Below are positions 34,033-45,475 of a stretch of 64,000 nt of DNA, piece by piece. Every line of letters starts with the position of its first letter. The first letter of the stretch is position 1. The stretch is taken from NCBI GenBank assembly GCA_023101725.1, contig JALJCO010012611.1:186001-250000 (forward strand), given 5' to 3'. Below the pieces are notes generated by a model. The model was given only the letters and a program-made list of their open reading frames with translations, was not told the origin of the DNA and ran no database searches. The stretch comes from Atherinomorus stipes. Its lineage: Eukaryota; Chordata; Actinopteri; Atheriniformes; Atherinidae. A program made the translations under genes and the position numbers.

Positions 34033-36193
34033 CTGTAGCTGTTTGCACCTGTTACTAAATGTGATTGTTATCTTTGTATATCACCCACAAACGCTGAAGA
34101 GACGGCGCACGCAATTTATCAGCGCAGCAAATATATTAGCGCTTATTATTTGAATTCTTTGTAAATCAGAGCCACAGTTTCAGAGCAATCCCGTCGATGC
34201 TTTGACATGAATGAAGCGTGTTGGACATCAGACACACACGAGTCACGTGAAGGCAGTGTGGACAACTTGAATGTAAAAACGAATGCATCATAAATGAACG
34301 GCTCACAACTGAGATCCCATTCTCATTGTTCATTTAAAAGAGCCGTTCTAAAGAACCGATTCATTCACGACCATCACGTCTCTAGTCGCTGTACTGCTTC
34401 GTCAGGCACCTCGCTCTCTCTGTAGGAAAACAATGGAGCAGCCTGCGCAGAGCGTTTGTGCCGTTGATCATCTGTAGGGGCCTTGACGGCTTCACAGCCA
34501 GCTGTATCAGTAATGGAAGGTGCTGAAACGAGGTGTTACTCGGGTTTCTGTGCTATGCATGGGCATTAACCCAGGGCATGGCATTCCAACATATACATAT
34601 ATGGTACTTATATCCAGCCTTCAGTTTCAGAGTTAAACATTACTCTTTCTGCCTTTTGCACACACAGATTCATTTTAATCAGCATATCTGTTTTCCATGT
34701 TTACAGCCACGCAGACAAACCTCTTAAGAATGAAGTATTCATTGAGAGCATACTGGTAATTCGATGAGGTATAAGTTCTGTAGATGGGTGACTGTCTGAT
34801 GGCTTATTTTTAACAGAAGAGTTGAATGTGTCATGTGGACCCAGGAGTTCCTTGACTGTAACGTGAACAGACAGAGGGTCATACTGCCATCAGCTTCATG
34901 CTGACCAGCAACCGCTGTGTTCAACAGGAATCAATAGTAAGACCCAACATCACAAGTTTATGAAGAACGTGTACTTGCCTGTTTTTTCAGAGCTTTTAAG
35001 GCAGCTCCTTACAGGCCTGGTCTCAAGATAAACATAACCCTCATGACTCCTTATAATTGTCTGTTGAACAGTTCAGACAAACCGGCTGAATGGAAGGAGG
35101 CTCTCAATAGTGTCTCCTTGTCACTCCAGTTACTTTGCAGGGACTGAAAAACATGTTTTTCCATTTCTTTCTTAAAAAAAACCTTTTTCATCCTTGTGTT
35201 TTTACCCATTTCTTTTTGCCTGATCCTGGGTGACTCGATCTTTTCTTCCTCTGGGCCAAATTGATGGCAGTGCAGGAGTTAATTGTTCAGGCATGTGTTT
35301 AGCTTCCTGATGGAGAGTGGATGTGGATCAGGGTGGGGTCATGATTCACAATTACATGTTTTTTCCTCCTGCCACTGAAAAAAGGAGAAGAGGCCACAGG
35401 AGAGAGATGAACATGAGGGTGAATAGGAGTTCCACTAAGGCACTTAAACCTATCTCTATACAGCAGCCAACAAAAGAGAAAAATCATCTAACGTATCAGA
35501 GATGATAGCATATCCAATGGGAGATGCTGCTTCACAGAAACTTCAAGCAAAAACGGTGGACACACAAAGAGCTTCCATTTGTGAGCATGAAAAGAACTGT
35601 GACATACAGTTTGATAACCACAGAACAGTTAGCTTTCAAAGTCAAGTTGTAGAAAAATTCAAAAACTTTCATTTATATTTTCACAGCTCAAAGAATTCAA
35701 TTACTGCCACATCCTTTTGTTATGTAGGTTACGGCCTGAAAAGCCCATTCTGGGACATGTTAAAAGCAAAGACAGCCCAATATAACATGTACACAGCCAT
35801 AAACCGTCTCACTAAATAGCAGGAATTTAAATGTTGTCAATCCAAAGAAACTTACAGTAGAAACCCTGAAAACTACAATCGCTTTTGATGAGTCGAGAAT
35901 TTACTTGTATTATTACAGGTCATACTCAGTATTATTCAATCATTTTTTTATTTATTTTATTTAGTTTTACAGGCCTCCGTGATCAGATGCACGGCTGTAA
36001 TAACTGATCAAACAAGAGACGCGATGGTTTTTGTGAAATCAGAACCAGAATAGATGTTTATCAGCTGATGCTGTCAGGCTGCAGACTGGACAGCCTGCAG
36101 GGCTTTAACTATCCTGGCACCATACTGGATATTAGACCTGTACAGTTTTTGGAGCAGTTTTTGGAAAAAGAAAGAAAGAAAAAATATAATTTA
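34033..36193. other. No recognised feature
   Basis: A short stretch at about 34320-34380 (gagccgttctaaagaaccga) looks like a MITE end. A 105-codon plus frame at 35502-35819 has no recognised domain. Confidence 0.35.
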
Positions 36194-37246
36194 CAGTTTT
36201 TCTCAGTTGCTAAAACACCAAATCTCATTCTTAAAGCCAATTTTTCAGAAGCCTAAACCGAGGTATCAAATCGGTCCTCTTGTGATCAAAACCTAAAGCA
36301 CGTTTCTTTCTTTCACATCATTAGACACTGTTTGCAAACACATTTGCATTGTGATGCACTTGCTGTGCAAAATGGTAAACACATGTTGCACACTTTGATC
36401 ACAACTAAGACACAGATGTCAACAGGTGAACACAGTGACTCAAAATTGATTTCACCTTTGGCTGATGATGATAGAACCAATATAAACCAGTTGAGGAAGC
36501 TGTGGGAGGTCAAGATTTTGCAATGGATAGAGGAAATCAGAGAGGAAGAGTACGGATAAGAGGTGGTCAAGGGTGAGGACATAAGGGGACAAAATCAGGT
36601 CCGACGCAGAGCCTTCATTTCAGGTGAAATCCGTGCAACTGTGCTCTGCCATGTTACAGCATTACCTCCACCAAGGAGGTGATGTTTTTGATGCGTTGGT
36701 TTGTTCATCTGACTGTCAGCAACTTTACGGAAAAAGTTCTGGACGGATTGACCTGAAATTTTCACCAGTCATGAGCCTCAGCCCAAAAACAAACCCATTA
36801 CATTGTGGTGGTGATGCGGATCACCTTCTGGATCCATGATTTTTTTGAAGGATTCTTTATCATTGCGAGTTCTGCTTGGCAGACATCTGCGCTCTGGTAC
36901 TTTATGCTATGAGTTCTCTGTGTTGTGACATGATGCATTTGGCCTGATGTAAATAAAAAAAACATACATTTTGACAGCATGTTGTTCTGAGAACTCTGTT
37001 TTCCTTTTTTCCTTCTAGTGTTTCCTGATTGCTCTGTAGTGTTTTACATTTTGCTGTGCTTGGGGCATGATTTGATGATAGTGTCTCTTTTTGAGGCCAG
37101 GTGATGCTGTTTTGAGTCAGTACTTCCTTTTGCAGCAAGAAAAAGAGGTTTTGGGAAAGTAGTTTGAGTTTGGGGTTTAGTGTTAAAAGTTGTGAAAAAC
37201 TGAGGGGACATTTAAAAAATTATGTTTTAGCAATTGAGAAAAACTG
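36194..37246. mobile_element. Tc1/mariner-type non-autonomous element
   Basis: The TIRs CAGTTTTTCTCAGTTGCTAA and TTAGCAATTGAGAAAAACTG differ at one position and are flanked by TA on each side (36192-36193, 37247-37248). Interior plus-strand sequence at about 36545-36650 may derive from a transposase start (Arg/Gly-rich, 'gtccgacgcagagccttcat'). A different repeat beginning cctccaccaaggaggtgatg interrupts it at 36666. Confidence 0.85.
36660..36845. mobile_element. Nested repeat, CTCCACCAAGGAGG type
   Basis: This segment (tccaccaaggaggtgatg, then a 'ctgtcagcaactttacgg' block and 'attttcaccag') resembles an abundant teleost repeat with a short palindrome CCTCCACCAAGGAGG at its edge. The right border is uncertain. 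Confidence 0.45.
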
Positions 37247-37742
37247 TAATAAGGTGTTAATGTGTGCATTAACTTTCTTTCTATGTCTAGGAATTTATAT
37301 GTGCATTTACTCACCTGTAAAATGTTTGTGTTTCTCTGACTCCTTCAGACGATATTTACATTTATTGCCATCAGCATATCCATATAATGCGAGTGAAGGG
37401 GCAGCTGGAATGGGCCTCTATAGAGTCCCGGTGGCATGGGCGGGCGGGCGGGCAGGTGGGTAAAAAAACATATAGAAATGCCGCTCTGTCACATGAAGGT
37501 CACACTTGGTTTCACACACCGGTGTAGAGCTGTTCCACAGAAGAAGCTGGATTATGTACAGCCGATAACTCTCTGCAGGCTTGTGAATATTAGGATAAAC
37601 TTCCTTCAGTTCCAGTATTTTAACAGGTCTTCTACTCTGCAGAGGTACGACTCTCCCCAAATAAAACCTGTTATATGCATTTTGTCATGAGGCAAGTCTA
37701 TTTGTAAAGCATACTTCATGTACTGGAAAATATTTGCATGCA

Positions 37743-38306
37743 GTCGTGTAAAAAAATGTTTGCCTCCTTCCTGATTTCTTACTTTTTTTGCATGTTTGTC
37801 ACACTTAAATGTTTCAGATGATCAAACAAATTTGATATGAGACAAAGATAACACAAGTAAAGACAAAATGCAGTTTTTGAATTAAGATTTTTGTTAGTGA
37901 GGGGGGAAATAATCCAAACCTCCATGGTCCTGTGTGAAAAAGTGATTGCCCCCCTGTAAAAACATAAAAGAACTGTGGTTTATCATCTTTGGAAAGCTGA
38001 GTTCAGTTCCTCTATCCACATCCAGGCCTGATTACTGCCACACCTGTTCTCCATCAGAAATCACTTAAATAGGACCTGCCTGACAAAGTGAAGTAGACCA
38101 AAAGATCCTCCAAAGCTAGACATCATGCTGCCATCCAAAGAAATTCAGGAACAAATGAGAAACAAAGTCATTGAGATCTATCAGTCTGGAAAAGGTTCCA
38201 GAGCCATTTCTAAAGCTTTGGGACTCCAGAGAACCACAGTGAGAACCATTATCCACAAATGGTGAAAACATGGAACAGTGGTGAACCTTCCCAGGAGGGG
38301 CCGGCC
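37743..38306 (+). pseudogene. Tc1-like transposon, 5' part only
   Basis: After about 380 bp of leader the plus strand encodes KEIQEQMRNKVIEIYQSGKG, then SRAISKALGLQRTTVRTIIH and KW, a stop (TGA at 38261) and KHGTVVNLPRRGRP. This is the paired helix-turn-helix DNA-binding region of a Tc1-family transposase followed by its GRPR-type linker. The sequence leaves the family at about 38306, before any DDE catalytic block. The 3' half of a related element appears at 48342-48660, but that belongs to another insertion. Confidence 0.9.
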
Positions 38307-38846
38307 GGTCTAGGAGGACTACTTTTTAATAAATGGCTGGTCATAACAGGGGGAAACACTCTGATGGACGCAGCGGAATGGGAGTGGACACGTGTCCAAA
38401 CGGGCCCAGTCATTGACCCTCCCCCGCCAGCTGACTACTGTCAGTTGCAAGTGGAGGGGGCCATTGGTGGAGCCAGAAATTTCACTGGGGTGGCCAGGGA
38501 GAATAAGAAGGGAAAATGGTTTTGAAGCAGCTTGGGGTCTCTGTAACTGCTTGAGTGCCGGCCGGTTAAAACATTAGGGTGGATCACCTTTCACCTGTAA
38601 GCCTACCCATAGTCACAGAGGGCATCGCCACAGGGACCCCCCAGATCAGGGCAGGCCAAGGTCGACAGCACAGCTGTAGGGCTGCAGTGCAGGACCCCAG
38701 CCACCAGGACAAGGGCAGCCACCACCTGTCTCCAGACCACGTTGGCAAAGCCCCCACAGTGGACGTTCCCCAAATAACCCAAAGCTTCATTTGTCCTGGT
38801 ACAATGAAATTGGTTGTCAAATGATGGAGCCCTGCCATGTTTCACC
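38307..38846. other. No recognised feature
   Basis: GC-rich and open in several frames on both strands, without a recognisable domain. Confidence 0.4.
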
Positions 38847-39086
38847 CCTGGCCCAGTTTACCTCCAAGCCCAGATTAACCCCTGGCCCAGTTTAACTCCA
38901 AGCCCAGTTTAACCCCTGGCCCAGTTTAACTCCAAGCCCAGATTAACCCCTGGCCCAGTTTAACTCCAAGCCCAGTTTAACCCCTGGCCCAGTTTAACTC
39001 CAAGCCTAGTTTAACCCCTAGCCCAGTTTAACCTCTGGCCCAGTTGAACTCCAAGCCCAGTTTAACCCCTGGCCCAGTTTAACTCC
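38847..39086. repeat. 33-bp minisatellite
   Basis: Two related halves, CCTGGCCCAGTTTAA and CTCCAAGCCCAGTTTAA, alternate about seven times, with GATTAA and CCTAG variants. Confidence 0.97.
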
Positions 39087-40110
39087 TCAGTTTGTGCAAA
39101 CATCAGTGTGTATGGACACCATTCTTAGCCCTGAATCGAAACGTGGGTGACTGTGCAGGATGAAAGGTCCGTGTTGTGGACAGCCCACCTCAACAAGCAT
39201 CAAGTCCAGTCTCGCATTACTTCAGCCAGCTTAACATATCTTGAGACACCAAATTGCACTGCAGCCACACGGTGATCTGCGGTTATTTGTCTTTGGTTCC
39301 TTTAACTTAGTTCACAGTAAGTGCAGGGTGAGCGAGTCAGGAAATCGCAGGGGTATTTAACAAAGCTTGTGTAATTGATTGTGGCAGATCCTGCCAGCAA
39401 ACAGCAGGTCCACAGCCCCTTTCACTGCACCCAGCAGAGGGTCCGCATTGATGTGGATAAGGGAATTATCTCTACTCTGGTGACTCGGACCGGAGGACAC
39501 TGGAAATTCAATTAAACCAATCTATGTTCTTAATGTCCTACGTTCTGACCATAAATCTAAATTTTGATTTTCAGAGGTAGGAGAGAGTGGATGTTTTGAA
39601 GAGGAAAAGCTGCTGGTTTGTTGAGAGATGTGCTATTCTGACTCAGATGTAAAGCTGCACTTCATTAGAACATACATTTTATCATCTTGTTCAGCACTTC
39701 AAATAGTAGTGACCTAAGGGCCAGAGCTGTGACTCACTGTGGGGGTGGAGAGTGTGGTTAGCTGATGTATGTTTAACACCGTTAAGCCATTTATTCTATC
39801 ATGTGGGAGATTTTTAGAAAAAAGAAAAGTTGGATGCAGAGCTGAGGCTGTTAACCACAAGACAATCAGGTGGAGCGGCTGCTTTGTGCAGTGATGGAGA
39901 ACAAGGCAGATGGTTTCACTTTGAGAGGCTAATCAGAGGGGTAAAGGAGCTGTGAGGGAGGACAGCGGCACAGATTACACCCTCATCACTAATAACTCGT
40001 ACATTTATTGCAATATTGTAATAAAGCATCAAATATAATAAGAATTATTTGCATTGTCATATTTGCATCAAACTTAAACTATTGAAAATGTCAGTAATTC
40101 CTCCAAACCT
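39087..40110. other. No recognised feature
   Basis: Unique-looking, no open frame of interest. Confidence 0.4.
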
Positions 40111-40298
40111 TTTTATAATAATAATACATTTTATTTGAAAGCGCCTTTTCAAAACACCCAAGGACACTGTACAGACAGATAAAACATTAAAAACAGGAAA
40201 CTAAGACAGTAAAAACACAAGCATAAGAGGTACCACAGAAAACGAAACAACAGGAAGTAAAACGGAAAAAACAACGTTTGAGTGATGCATATGGACTT

Positions 40299-40881
40299 TA
40301 GCCTGGTACACCAGCCTGACTAACACCATGTATGAGATACACGGCAGGTCAGTCTGGGTTCCCTCCATCGGGAAGTGATTTCCACTCGGGTAAAAAATTG
40401 ACCGGACCAATCACAGTGCAGCAGTAGAATTATGAACAGGAACGTAAAACTCCTCTGACGTCTCCACCGCTGTTTCTGCTCTGTTTTGGTGCGTAACTAA
40501 CAGCTTCCGGGTCATAGTCACATGACGTGCGACACAAACGCTTTCTCATATTAGTAGTTCAGCAATAAACAATGCTGACACGTAACAGAGTATTTATAAT
40601 AATAAAACCAAACATTCTATGTTAATATACACAAGAAAACTACATTAAATAGAGAGAAAAACAACGTGTAAACGCTGACTTCCGGCGTCGCCATAGCAAC
40701 ATAGCAACAGAGTGCCGAGCTACGCCAGCTACAGTCACTTCTGATTGGTTCTCTCCGGTTCACTGTCCTCCTGTTAGTCCCGCCTCTCGTCTCGCATTGG
40801 AAATCAGTCTCCAGCGGAGGAACCAGACTGACCTGCTGTGTATCTCATACATGGCGTTGGTCAGACTGGTGGACCAGGCTC
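40299..40881. mobile_element. DNA transposon with about 95-bp TIRs nested in the LINE 3' UTR
   Basis: TATGGACTT is repeated at 40290-40298 and 40882-40890. The ends AGCCTGGTACACCAGCCTGA and its inverted partner (ggtggaccaggct) extend inward through CTGTGTATCTCATACATGG and GGTCAGTCTGG. A hAT-like 8-9-bp duplication is the simplest reading. A truncated relative is at 24640-24782. Confidence 0.88.
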
Positions 40882-41872
40882 TATGGACTTAGGTGGAATG
40901 AGACTGTCTGAACAGGAAGGTTCTGAGTCTGGATTTGAAAAGAGGGAAGGAGTCCAGGGTACGGAGATCAGGAGGGAGGGAGTTCCAAAGATGGGGAGCA
41001 GAGCGACTAAATGCCCGGCTCCCCATTGAGACCAGATGGGCCTGGGGAACGGAGCTGGAAGGTGTGGGAGGATGGTGGGGAGCGGGTAGGGCTGTTAACG
41101 TGAAGGAGATCAGGGATGTAAGATGGAGCCATGTTATGGAGGGCCTTGAAAGTAGTGAGGAGGAGTTTGAAGATGATTCTTTGTTTGATGTGGAGTCAGT
41201 GGAGATGTTGCAGGATGGGAGTGATATGATGAGAAATGGGGGTCCGAGTAATCAGGCGTGCTGCAGAGTTTTGAAGGAGCTGCAGTTTCTGGAGGGACGT
41301 ATTTGGGAGGCCGAAAAAAAGTGAATTACAGTAGTCAATGAGAGAGGTGATGAGACTGTGAACAAGGATGGCGGTAGTTTGGGGAGTGAGAGAGGGACGA
41401 GATGAGAGATGTTACGCAGGTGGAAGTAGGCGGACCGGATGATGTTGTTAATGTGAGACTGGAAGGGGAGTGTGCTGTCGAGGACGACACCCAGACTCTT
41501 AACCTGAGGGGAGGGGGAGGACAGTTGAGTCATTGAGGGTAATGAAGAAGTTACTGGCTTTGGAAAGAGTGTGAGGTGCCGACTAGGAAGACTTTGGTTC
41601 AAGAGCTGTTCAGTTTGAGGAAGTTGGGTGAAAACCAAGAATGGATTTCTTGGAGACAGAGGGTGAGGGGGGCTGGTGGGAGTGAGGCAGATGGGTGAGT
41701 AGAGAGGTAGAGCTGTGTGTCGTCCACGTAGCAGTGGAATTTGATGTGATGCTTACGGAGGATAAAGCCAAGAGGAGGATGTAGATAATAAACAGGAGGG
41801 GCCCCAGGACAGAACCTTGGGGCACACCGGCAGAAACGGGGAAGGAGATGGATTTATGAGATTTGAGTTGTA

Positions 41873-42171
41873 CAGATCTGGGCATGAAAAAGTTCCCCTT
41901 TCAGCCGACTGCCAGCCACTTACCAGCCACTTATCAGCCACTTGTCTGCTAATTTAATCGCACAAAGAAACGGCTATGTGCCCCGGGGAAACAGTTTCAG
42001 AGCATAAATGAATACCCGGAACAAGGATGTTTCCACACTCCAAGTTTGTACACCGTACGTGATGGCGTATTTGCGGGACAAATCGTTCAGCCAGTGAAAG
42101 TGCAGCAATGGTGCACTATTAGTGCACCACTTCTGGCAGAAAAAGGAGGAACTTTTTCGTGCCCAGATCTG
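41873..42171. mobile_element. TA-flanked MITE, family A copy 2
   Basis: The ends are CAGATCTGGGCATGAAAAAG and its near-perfect inverse, with TA at 41871-41872 and 42172-42173. It interrupts the LINE frame exactly: removing the element and one TA gives the continuous [20 protein letters not shown] in the reverse transcriptase. Confidence 0.93.
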
Positions 42172-42905
42172 TATGAACTGTGTCCTATCAGAGAGATATG
42201 AAGTGAACCAGGCTAGAGGGGTGTGGCTGATACCGATGGATGATAATCGACTGAGGAGAGTGGCGTGGGAAATGGTGTCAAAAGCTGCTGTAAGGAATAA
42301 GGAATTAGAATGAGGATGGAAAGTTTTCCAGAGTCAGAGGCCATGAGGAGGTCGTCAGAGATCTTGATGAGTGCAGTTTCGGTGCTGTGCAGGGGACGGA
42401 AGCCAGATTGAAACTGTTCGTAAATATTGTTGGACTTCAGGTGGTTGTGGAGCTGGGAGACAACAGATTTTTCCAAAATTTTGGATATGAAGGGTAGATT
42501 GGATATGGGGCGTAAGTTGTTGAAGTTGGTGGGGTCCAGGCCAGGTTTTTTTCAGAATTGGGGTGACTGTGGCGGTTTTGAGTGCAGAGGGGACTAAACC
42601 AGAGCTTAAGGAGGAGTGGATGATTTTGGTGATGAGAGGAGCAAGTGAAGAACAGCAGGATTTAACCAGGGTGGACGGGAGAGGATCGAGCTGACATGTG
42701 GAAGGTTTGGATTTATGAATGAAGTCAGAGATGGCTTGAACAGAGGGAAGGTCAAAACTGGAGAGGGTGGTTGCAAGAGATGGGTAGGGGGTGGCGAGGT
42801 CACCTCCAGAAACTGCAGCTCCAGATGAGGTCAGGTGTTTATGAATGTCTGTGATTTTGAAAATGAAAAAGGACATGAGTTTACACTTGCTAAAGAAGCA
42901 CTGTT

Positions 42906-43764
42906 GCACTGTTGTGGTGGAAACATCATGGTGGGGGCTGTTTTTCAGCATGTGGTACTGACAGACTGACAAATGATAATAGATATTCACTTACAGTTTT
43001 TTTGTTGAAAAGACGAGACTCCTATCTTGAAAACGAGCACCCGCACATATTTGTGCGACGGACCAAGCGGACGTTCCGGACTTCTGCACTTCCTGGAATT
43101 TTGGCAACCTATCGCGTCAGCGAGCCAGACCAATGTGAGGTAAAATATCCAATTGCAAGGCTGTTTTTTTTTCACGTGATGAACCAAAGATGTGTTTCTA
43201 AAGACAAGATAGTTCACTCCCCCTCGCTGTATATTTTTCCGATGATTAAAACTGCAATAAATCATGTATAAAAGAAGTTATCTCATCGATTTTGTGCGTA
43301 AATGCGTAAAATACGGTCGCTAATGTCACTGTTAGCCCTGTCACCTATTTTATTAGTTTATTTTTAAATTAATGTTGGAAAAATTTCAAGTTGAATTGGA
43401 CATGTCAGCAAACGATTCGAAAGAAGTGAAGGAGCGACTCATCTTTGCCCCCCAAAATCATTGTTATGGCATTTCAGGCCACACAAGAAGAAAAACTGAC
43501 ATCAGTAACAGTAAACAAGTGGGAGTTTTTGCCATTATGTTCCATTTTTTAACATTTGTGTGAAAAGTTACAGGTTTATTTTTTTTCTCCATTATCCCCA
43601 AGACCCCAAATAACATTTCTATACTGTCGAAATAGCTCATTATAGCAGTTTACTGTGTTTTCAATGAATGTTTGTTAAATTAATTATTTTTATTTTCTTT
43701 CTTGTTTTTATCATTCTACAACCTTTATTCTATTCATATGACACCAATACAGCTTGAATATTAT
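42906..43764. other. No recognised feature
   Basis: AT-rich flank between the LINE and the hAT element. Confidence 0.4.
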
Positions 43765-45309
43765 TAGTGTTGTAGTCAAGACCGCACCAACTGAGACCAA
43801 GACATTTCTGAGACCAGGGAGTACCGAGACCAAGACAAGGTCAAGACATTTAGAGGTCGAGACCGAGACAAGACCAAGACTTCACAGACCGAGACCGAGA
43901 CAAAGACCAAGGACACAAATATCAAAGAAAAATCATGACAAAACATCAAAATGTGAGGGTTTTTTAAAGTTAACTTTTAAACAAATATGACAACAAAAAT
44001 TAATCGCTGTACTGTTGTTTTGAAAGCAGCACTATGAATTAAATAAACTATAAACTAATAAATTTTGGCAAACATCAATTTTAACTATTGCCAAGTTGGG
44101 AGAAATCTCTTCTTATTTTCTGTCATTTGGTCTCTTTTTAATCTCAGTGTCTGTTTTAGAACTAATGACAACAGTATAAGTAGCCTACTCCTATATGTAG
44201 GCCTATATAAGTTCTGCATATCATCTGAAATTTCTGCAGTGTCATCATCATCATCATCATCATACTCACAATGTTGAAATGTTTTACAAAGAACTATTTT
44301 GTTTAGTAATGAGACAGTTTGCACAAACATGAAATGATATAATCACTACTAAAAAAAAGTTTATAATCAAACAAAATTCAGATTGACAACGAACCTGAAG
44401 TAAACACGCACGCTGCATGAGGTGAGAACCATGTAGACTCAATCACAAATGCGCAAACAGGGAGTTTGTTCAGTAAATATAAACTCTACATTAACCTGGA
44501 GACAATAATGACCCTGCTAAGCATCACTGTTGCAGGTAAGATGTTCTTAATGATCTCTGATGTGAAATAATTACTCTGCATACCTGAAGTCTGAAAAAAT
44601 AATGGGGATTTGCTGTGTGGATGATCGATCTCTGATCAGTGACTGAACAGCTGATGATGCGGTGCTTTGCGCCTTGGCAGGCGGAAGAAGTAGTTCAAAC
44701 CTATTTGTACGATTTCGTGAGTTTTCACGGTGTTCATCGGTGATAATAGATTTGAAATCAGATTTAGCCTGAGAAACAGTTCTATAATACAGGTGGTTGG
44801 TCGGGGAAGAATCACTATTTCAGTATCAATCCGCACAGAAATCGTCTTTTCGGGTAAATGCTTTTGAGCTTCATGGTTTTTTGGTTAATTTTATTATAAA
44901 TACTGAGGTCCTGGTCCAGACCTCGGTATGCTATGGTATGGCAATGGTAGCTACAGTCATGCTTACAAGTTCACACAGCCGCTCTCCTCCTGTCGGCTCG
45001 CGCATCTCTGCAGGTGTGCGCAGGAGGCGCTTGGTCACAGTGCAGCTGCAGGGAGACGTAACACCACCGATGTTTTTAAGTTGTCATTCGCTGTTTTTAA
45101 GAGGCTCCTTTTCCACTCTTATCAGCAGCTAAGTTATGGACAAAAAGCCGATCAGCAGTGGTCTCGACCGGTCTCGTTCAAAAATCCCGAGACCGCCCTG
45201 TCCGAGACCGAGACAAGACCGAGACAAAATGCTGTCGATACCAAGACGAGACCGAGAACCTAAAAAAATGGTCTTGAGACCAAGACCGATCTCGAGTACT
45301 ACAACACTA
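43765..45309. mobile_element. hAT element with 8-bp duplication AATATTAT
   Basis: AATATTAT is present at 43757-43764 and 45310-45317. The ends TAGTGTTGTAGTCAAGACC and ctcgagtactacaacacta are inverted repeats. Subterminal zones on both sides are packed with GAGACCGAGAC/AAGACC steps in the same family pattern. A (TCA)n run sits at 44239-44266. No transposase. Confidence 0.93.
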
Positions 45310-45399
45310 AATATTATAAAAGCCCCAGTTATCATGAAAAAAAAAAGTTTATTACTTGATTGTGCATTGCAAGATGACCTTTTAGTGAGCAATTTTACA

Positions 45400-45459
45400 A
45401 AAGAGTGCCAGGCGAGCATATGCCCAAAAAAACCGCCCTCAGACCCCAGAGAAGAAGAT
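45400..45459 (+). pseudogene. Tc1-like transposase segment left of the L1 insertion
   Basis: The sequence agagaagaagat at 45448-45459 and the bases before it continue, in register, with aaagctgatagaacggccca at 48342. Together they resemble the 'KKKIK-V-x-W-P-S-Q-S-P-D' approach of Tc1 transposases. The L1 insertion at 45460-48329 separates them. Confidence 0.6.
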
Positions 45460-45475
45460 TTTTTTTTTTTTTTTT

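Larger units (their letters stand above)
40111..42905 (-). mobile_element. L2-like LINE, 5'-truncated, with two nested DNA transposons
   Basis: The minus strand encodes, in order: LMSFFIFKITDIHKHL, QLDPLPSTLVKSCCSSLAPL, VTPILKK, then after a shift VVSQLHNHLKSNNIYEQFQS and GFRPLHSTETALIKISDDLL, then [20 protein letters not shown] and finally [20 protein letters not shown] and [13 protein letters not shown]. This is the RT order of an L2/CR1-group LINE. The Y/F-x-D-D box region is frameshifted ('YLCTWTTHSS' equivalent). The 3' end carries a tail with GGACACTGTACAG/AAAGGCGC and finishes in TTATTATTATAAAA at 40111. The endonuclease is missing. It is interrupted by elements at 40299-40881 and 41873-42171. 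Not functional. Confidence 0.93.

Noticed and set aside
38307..38846. Overlapping open frames on both strands
   Set aside because: GC-rich sequence with few stops; no domain and no consistent frame.
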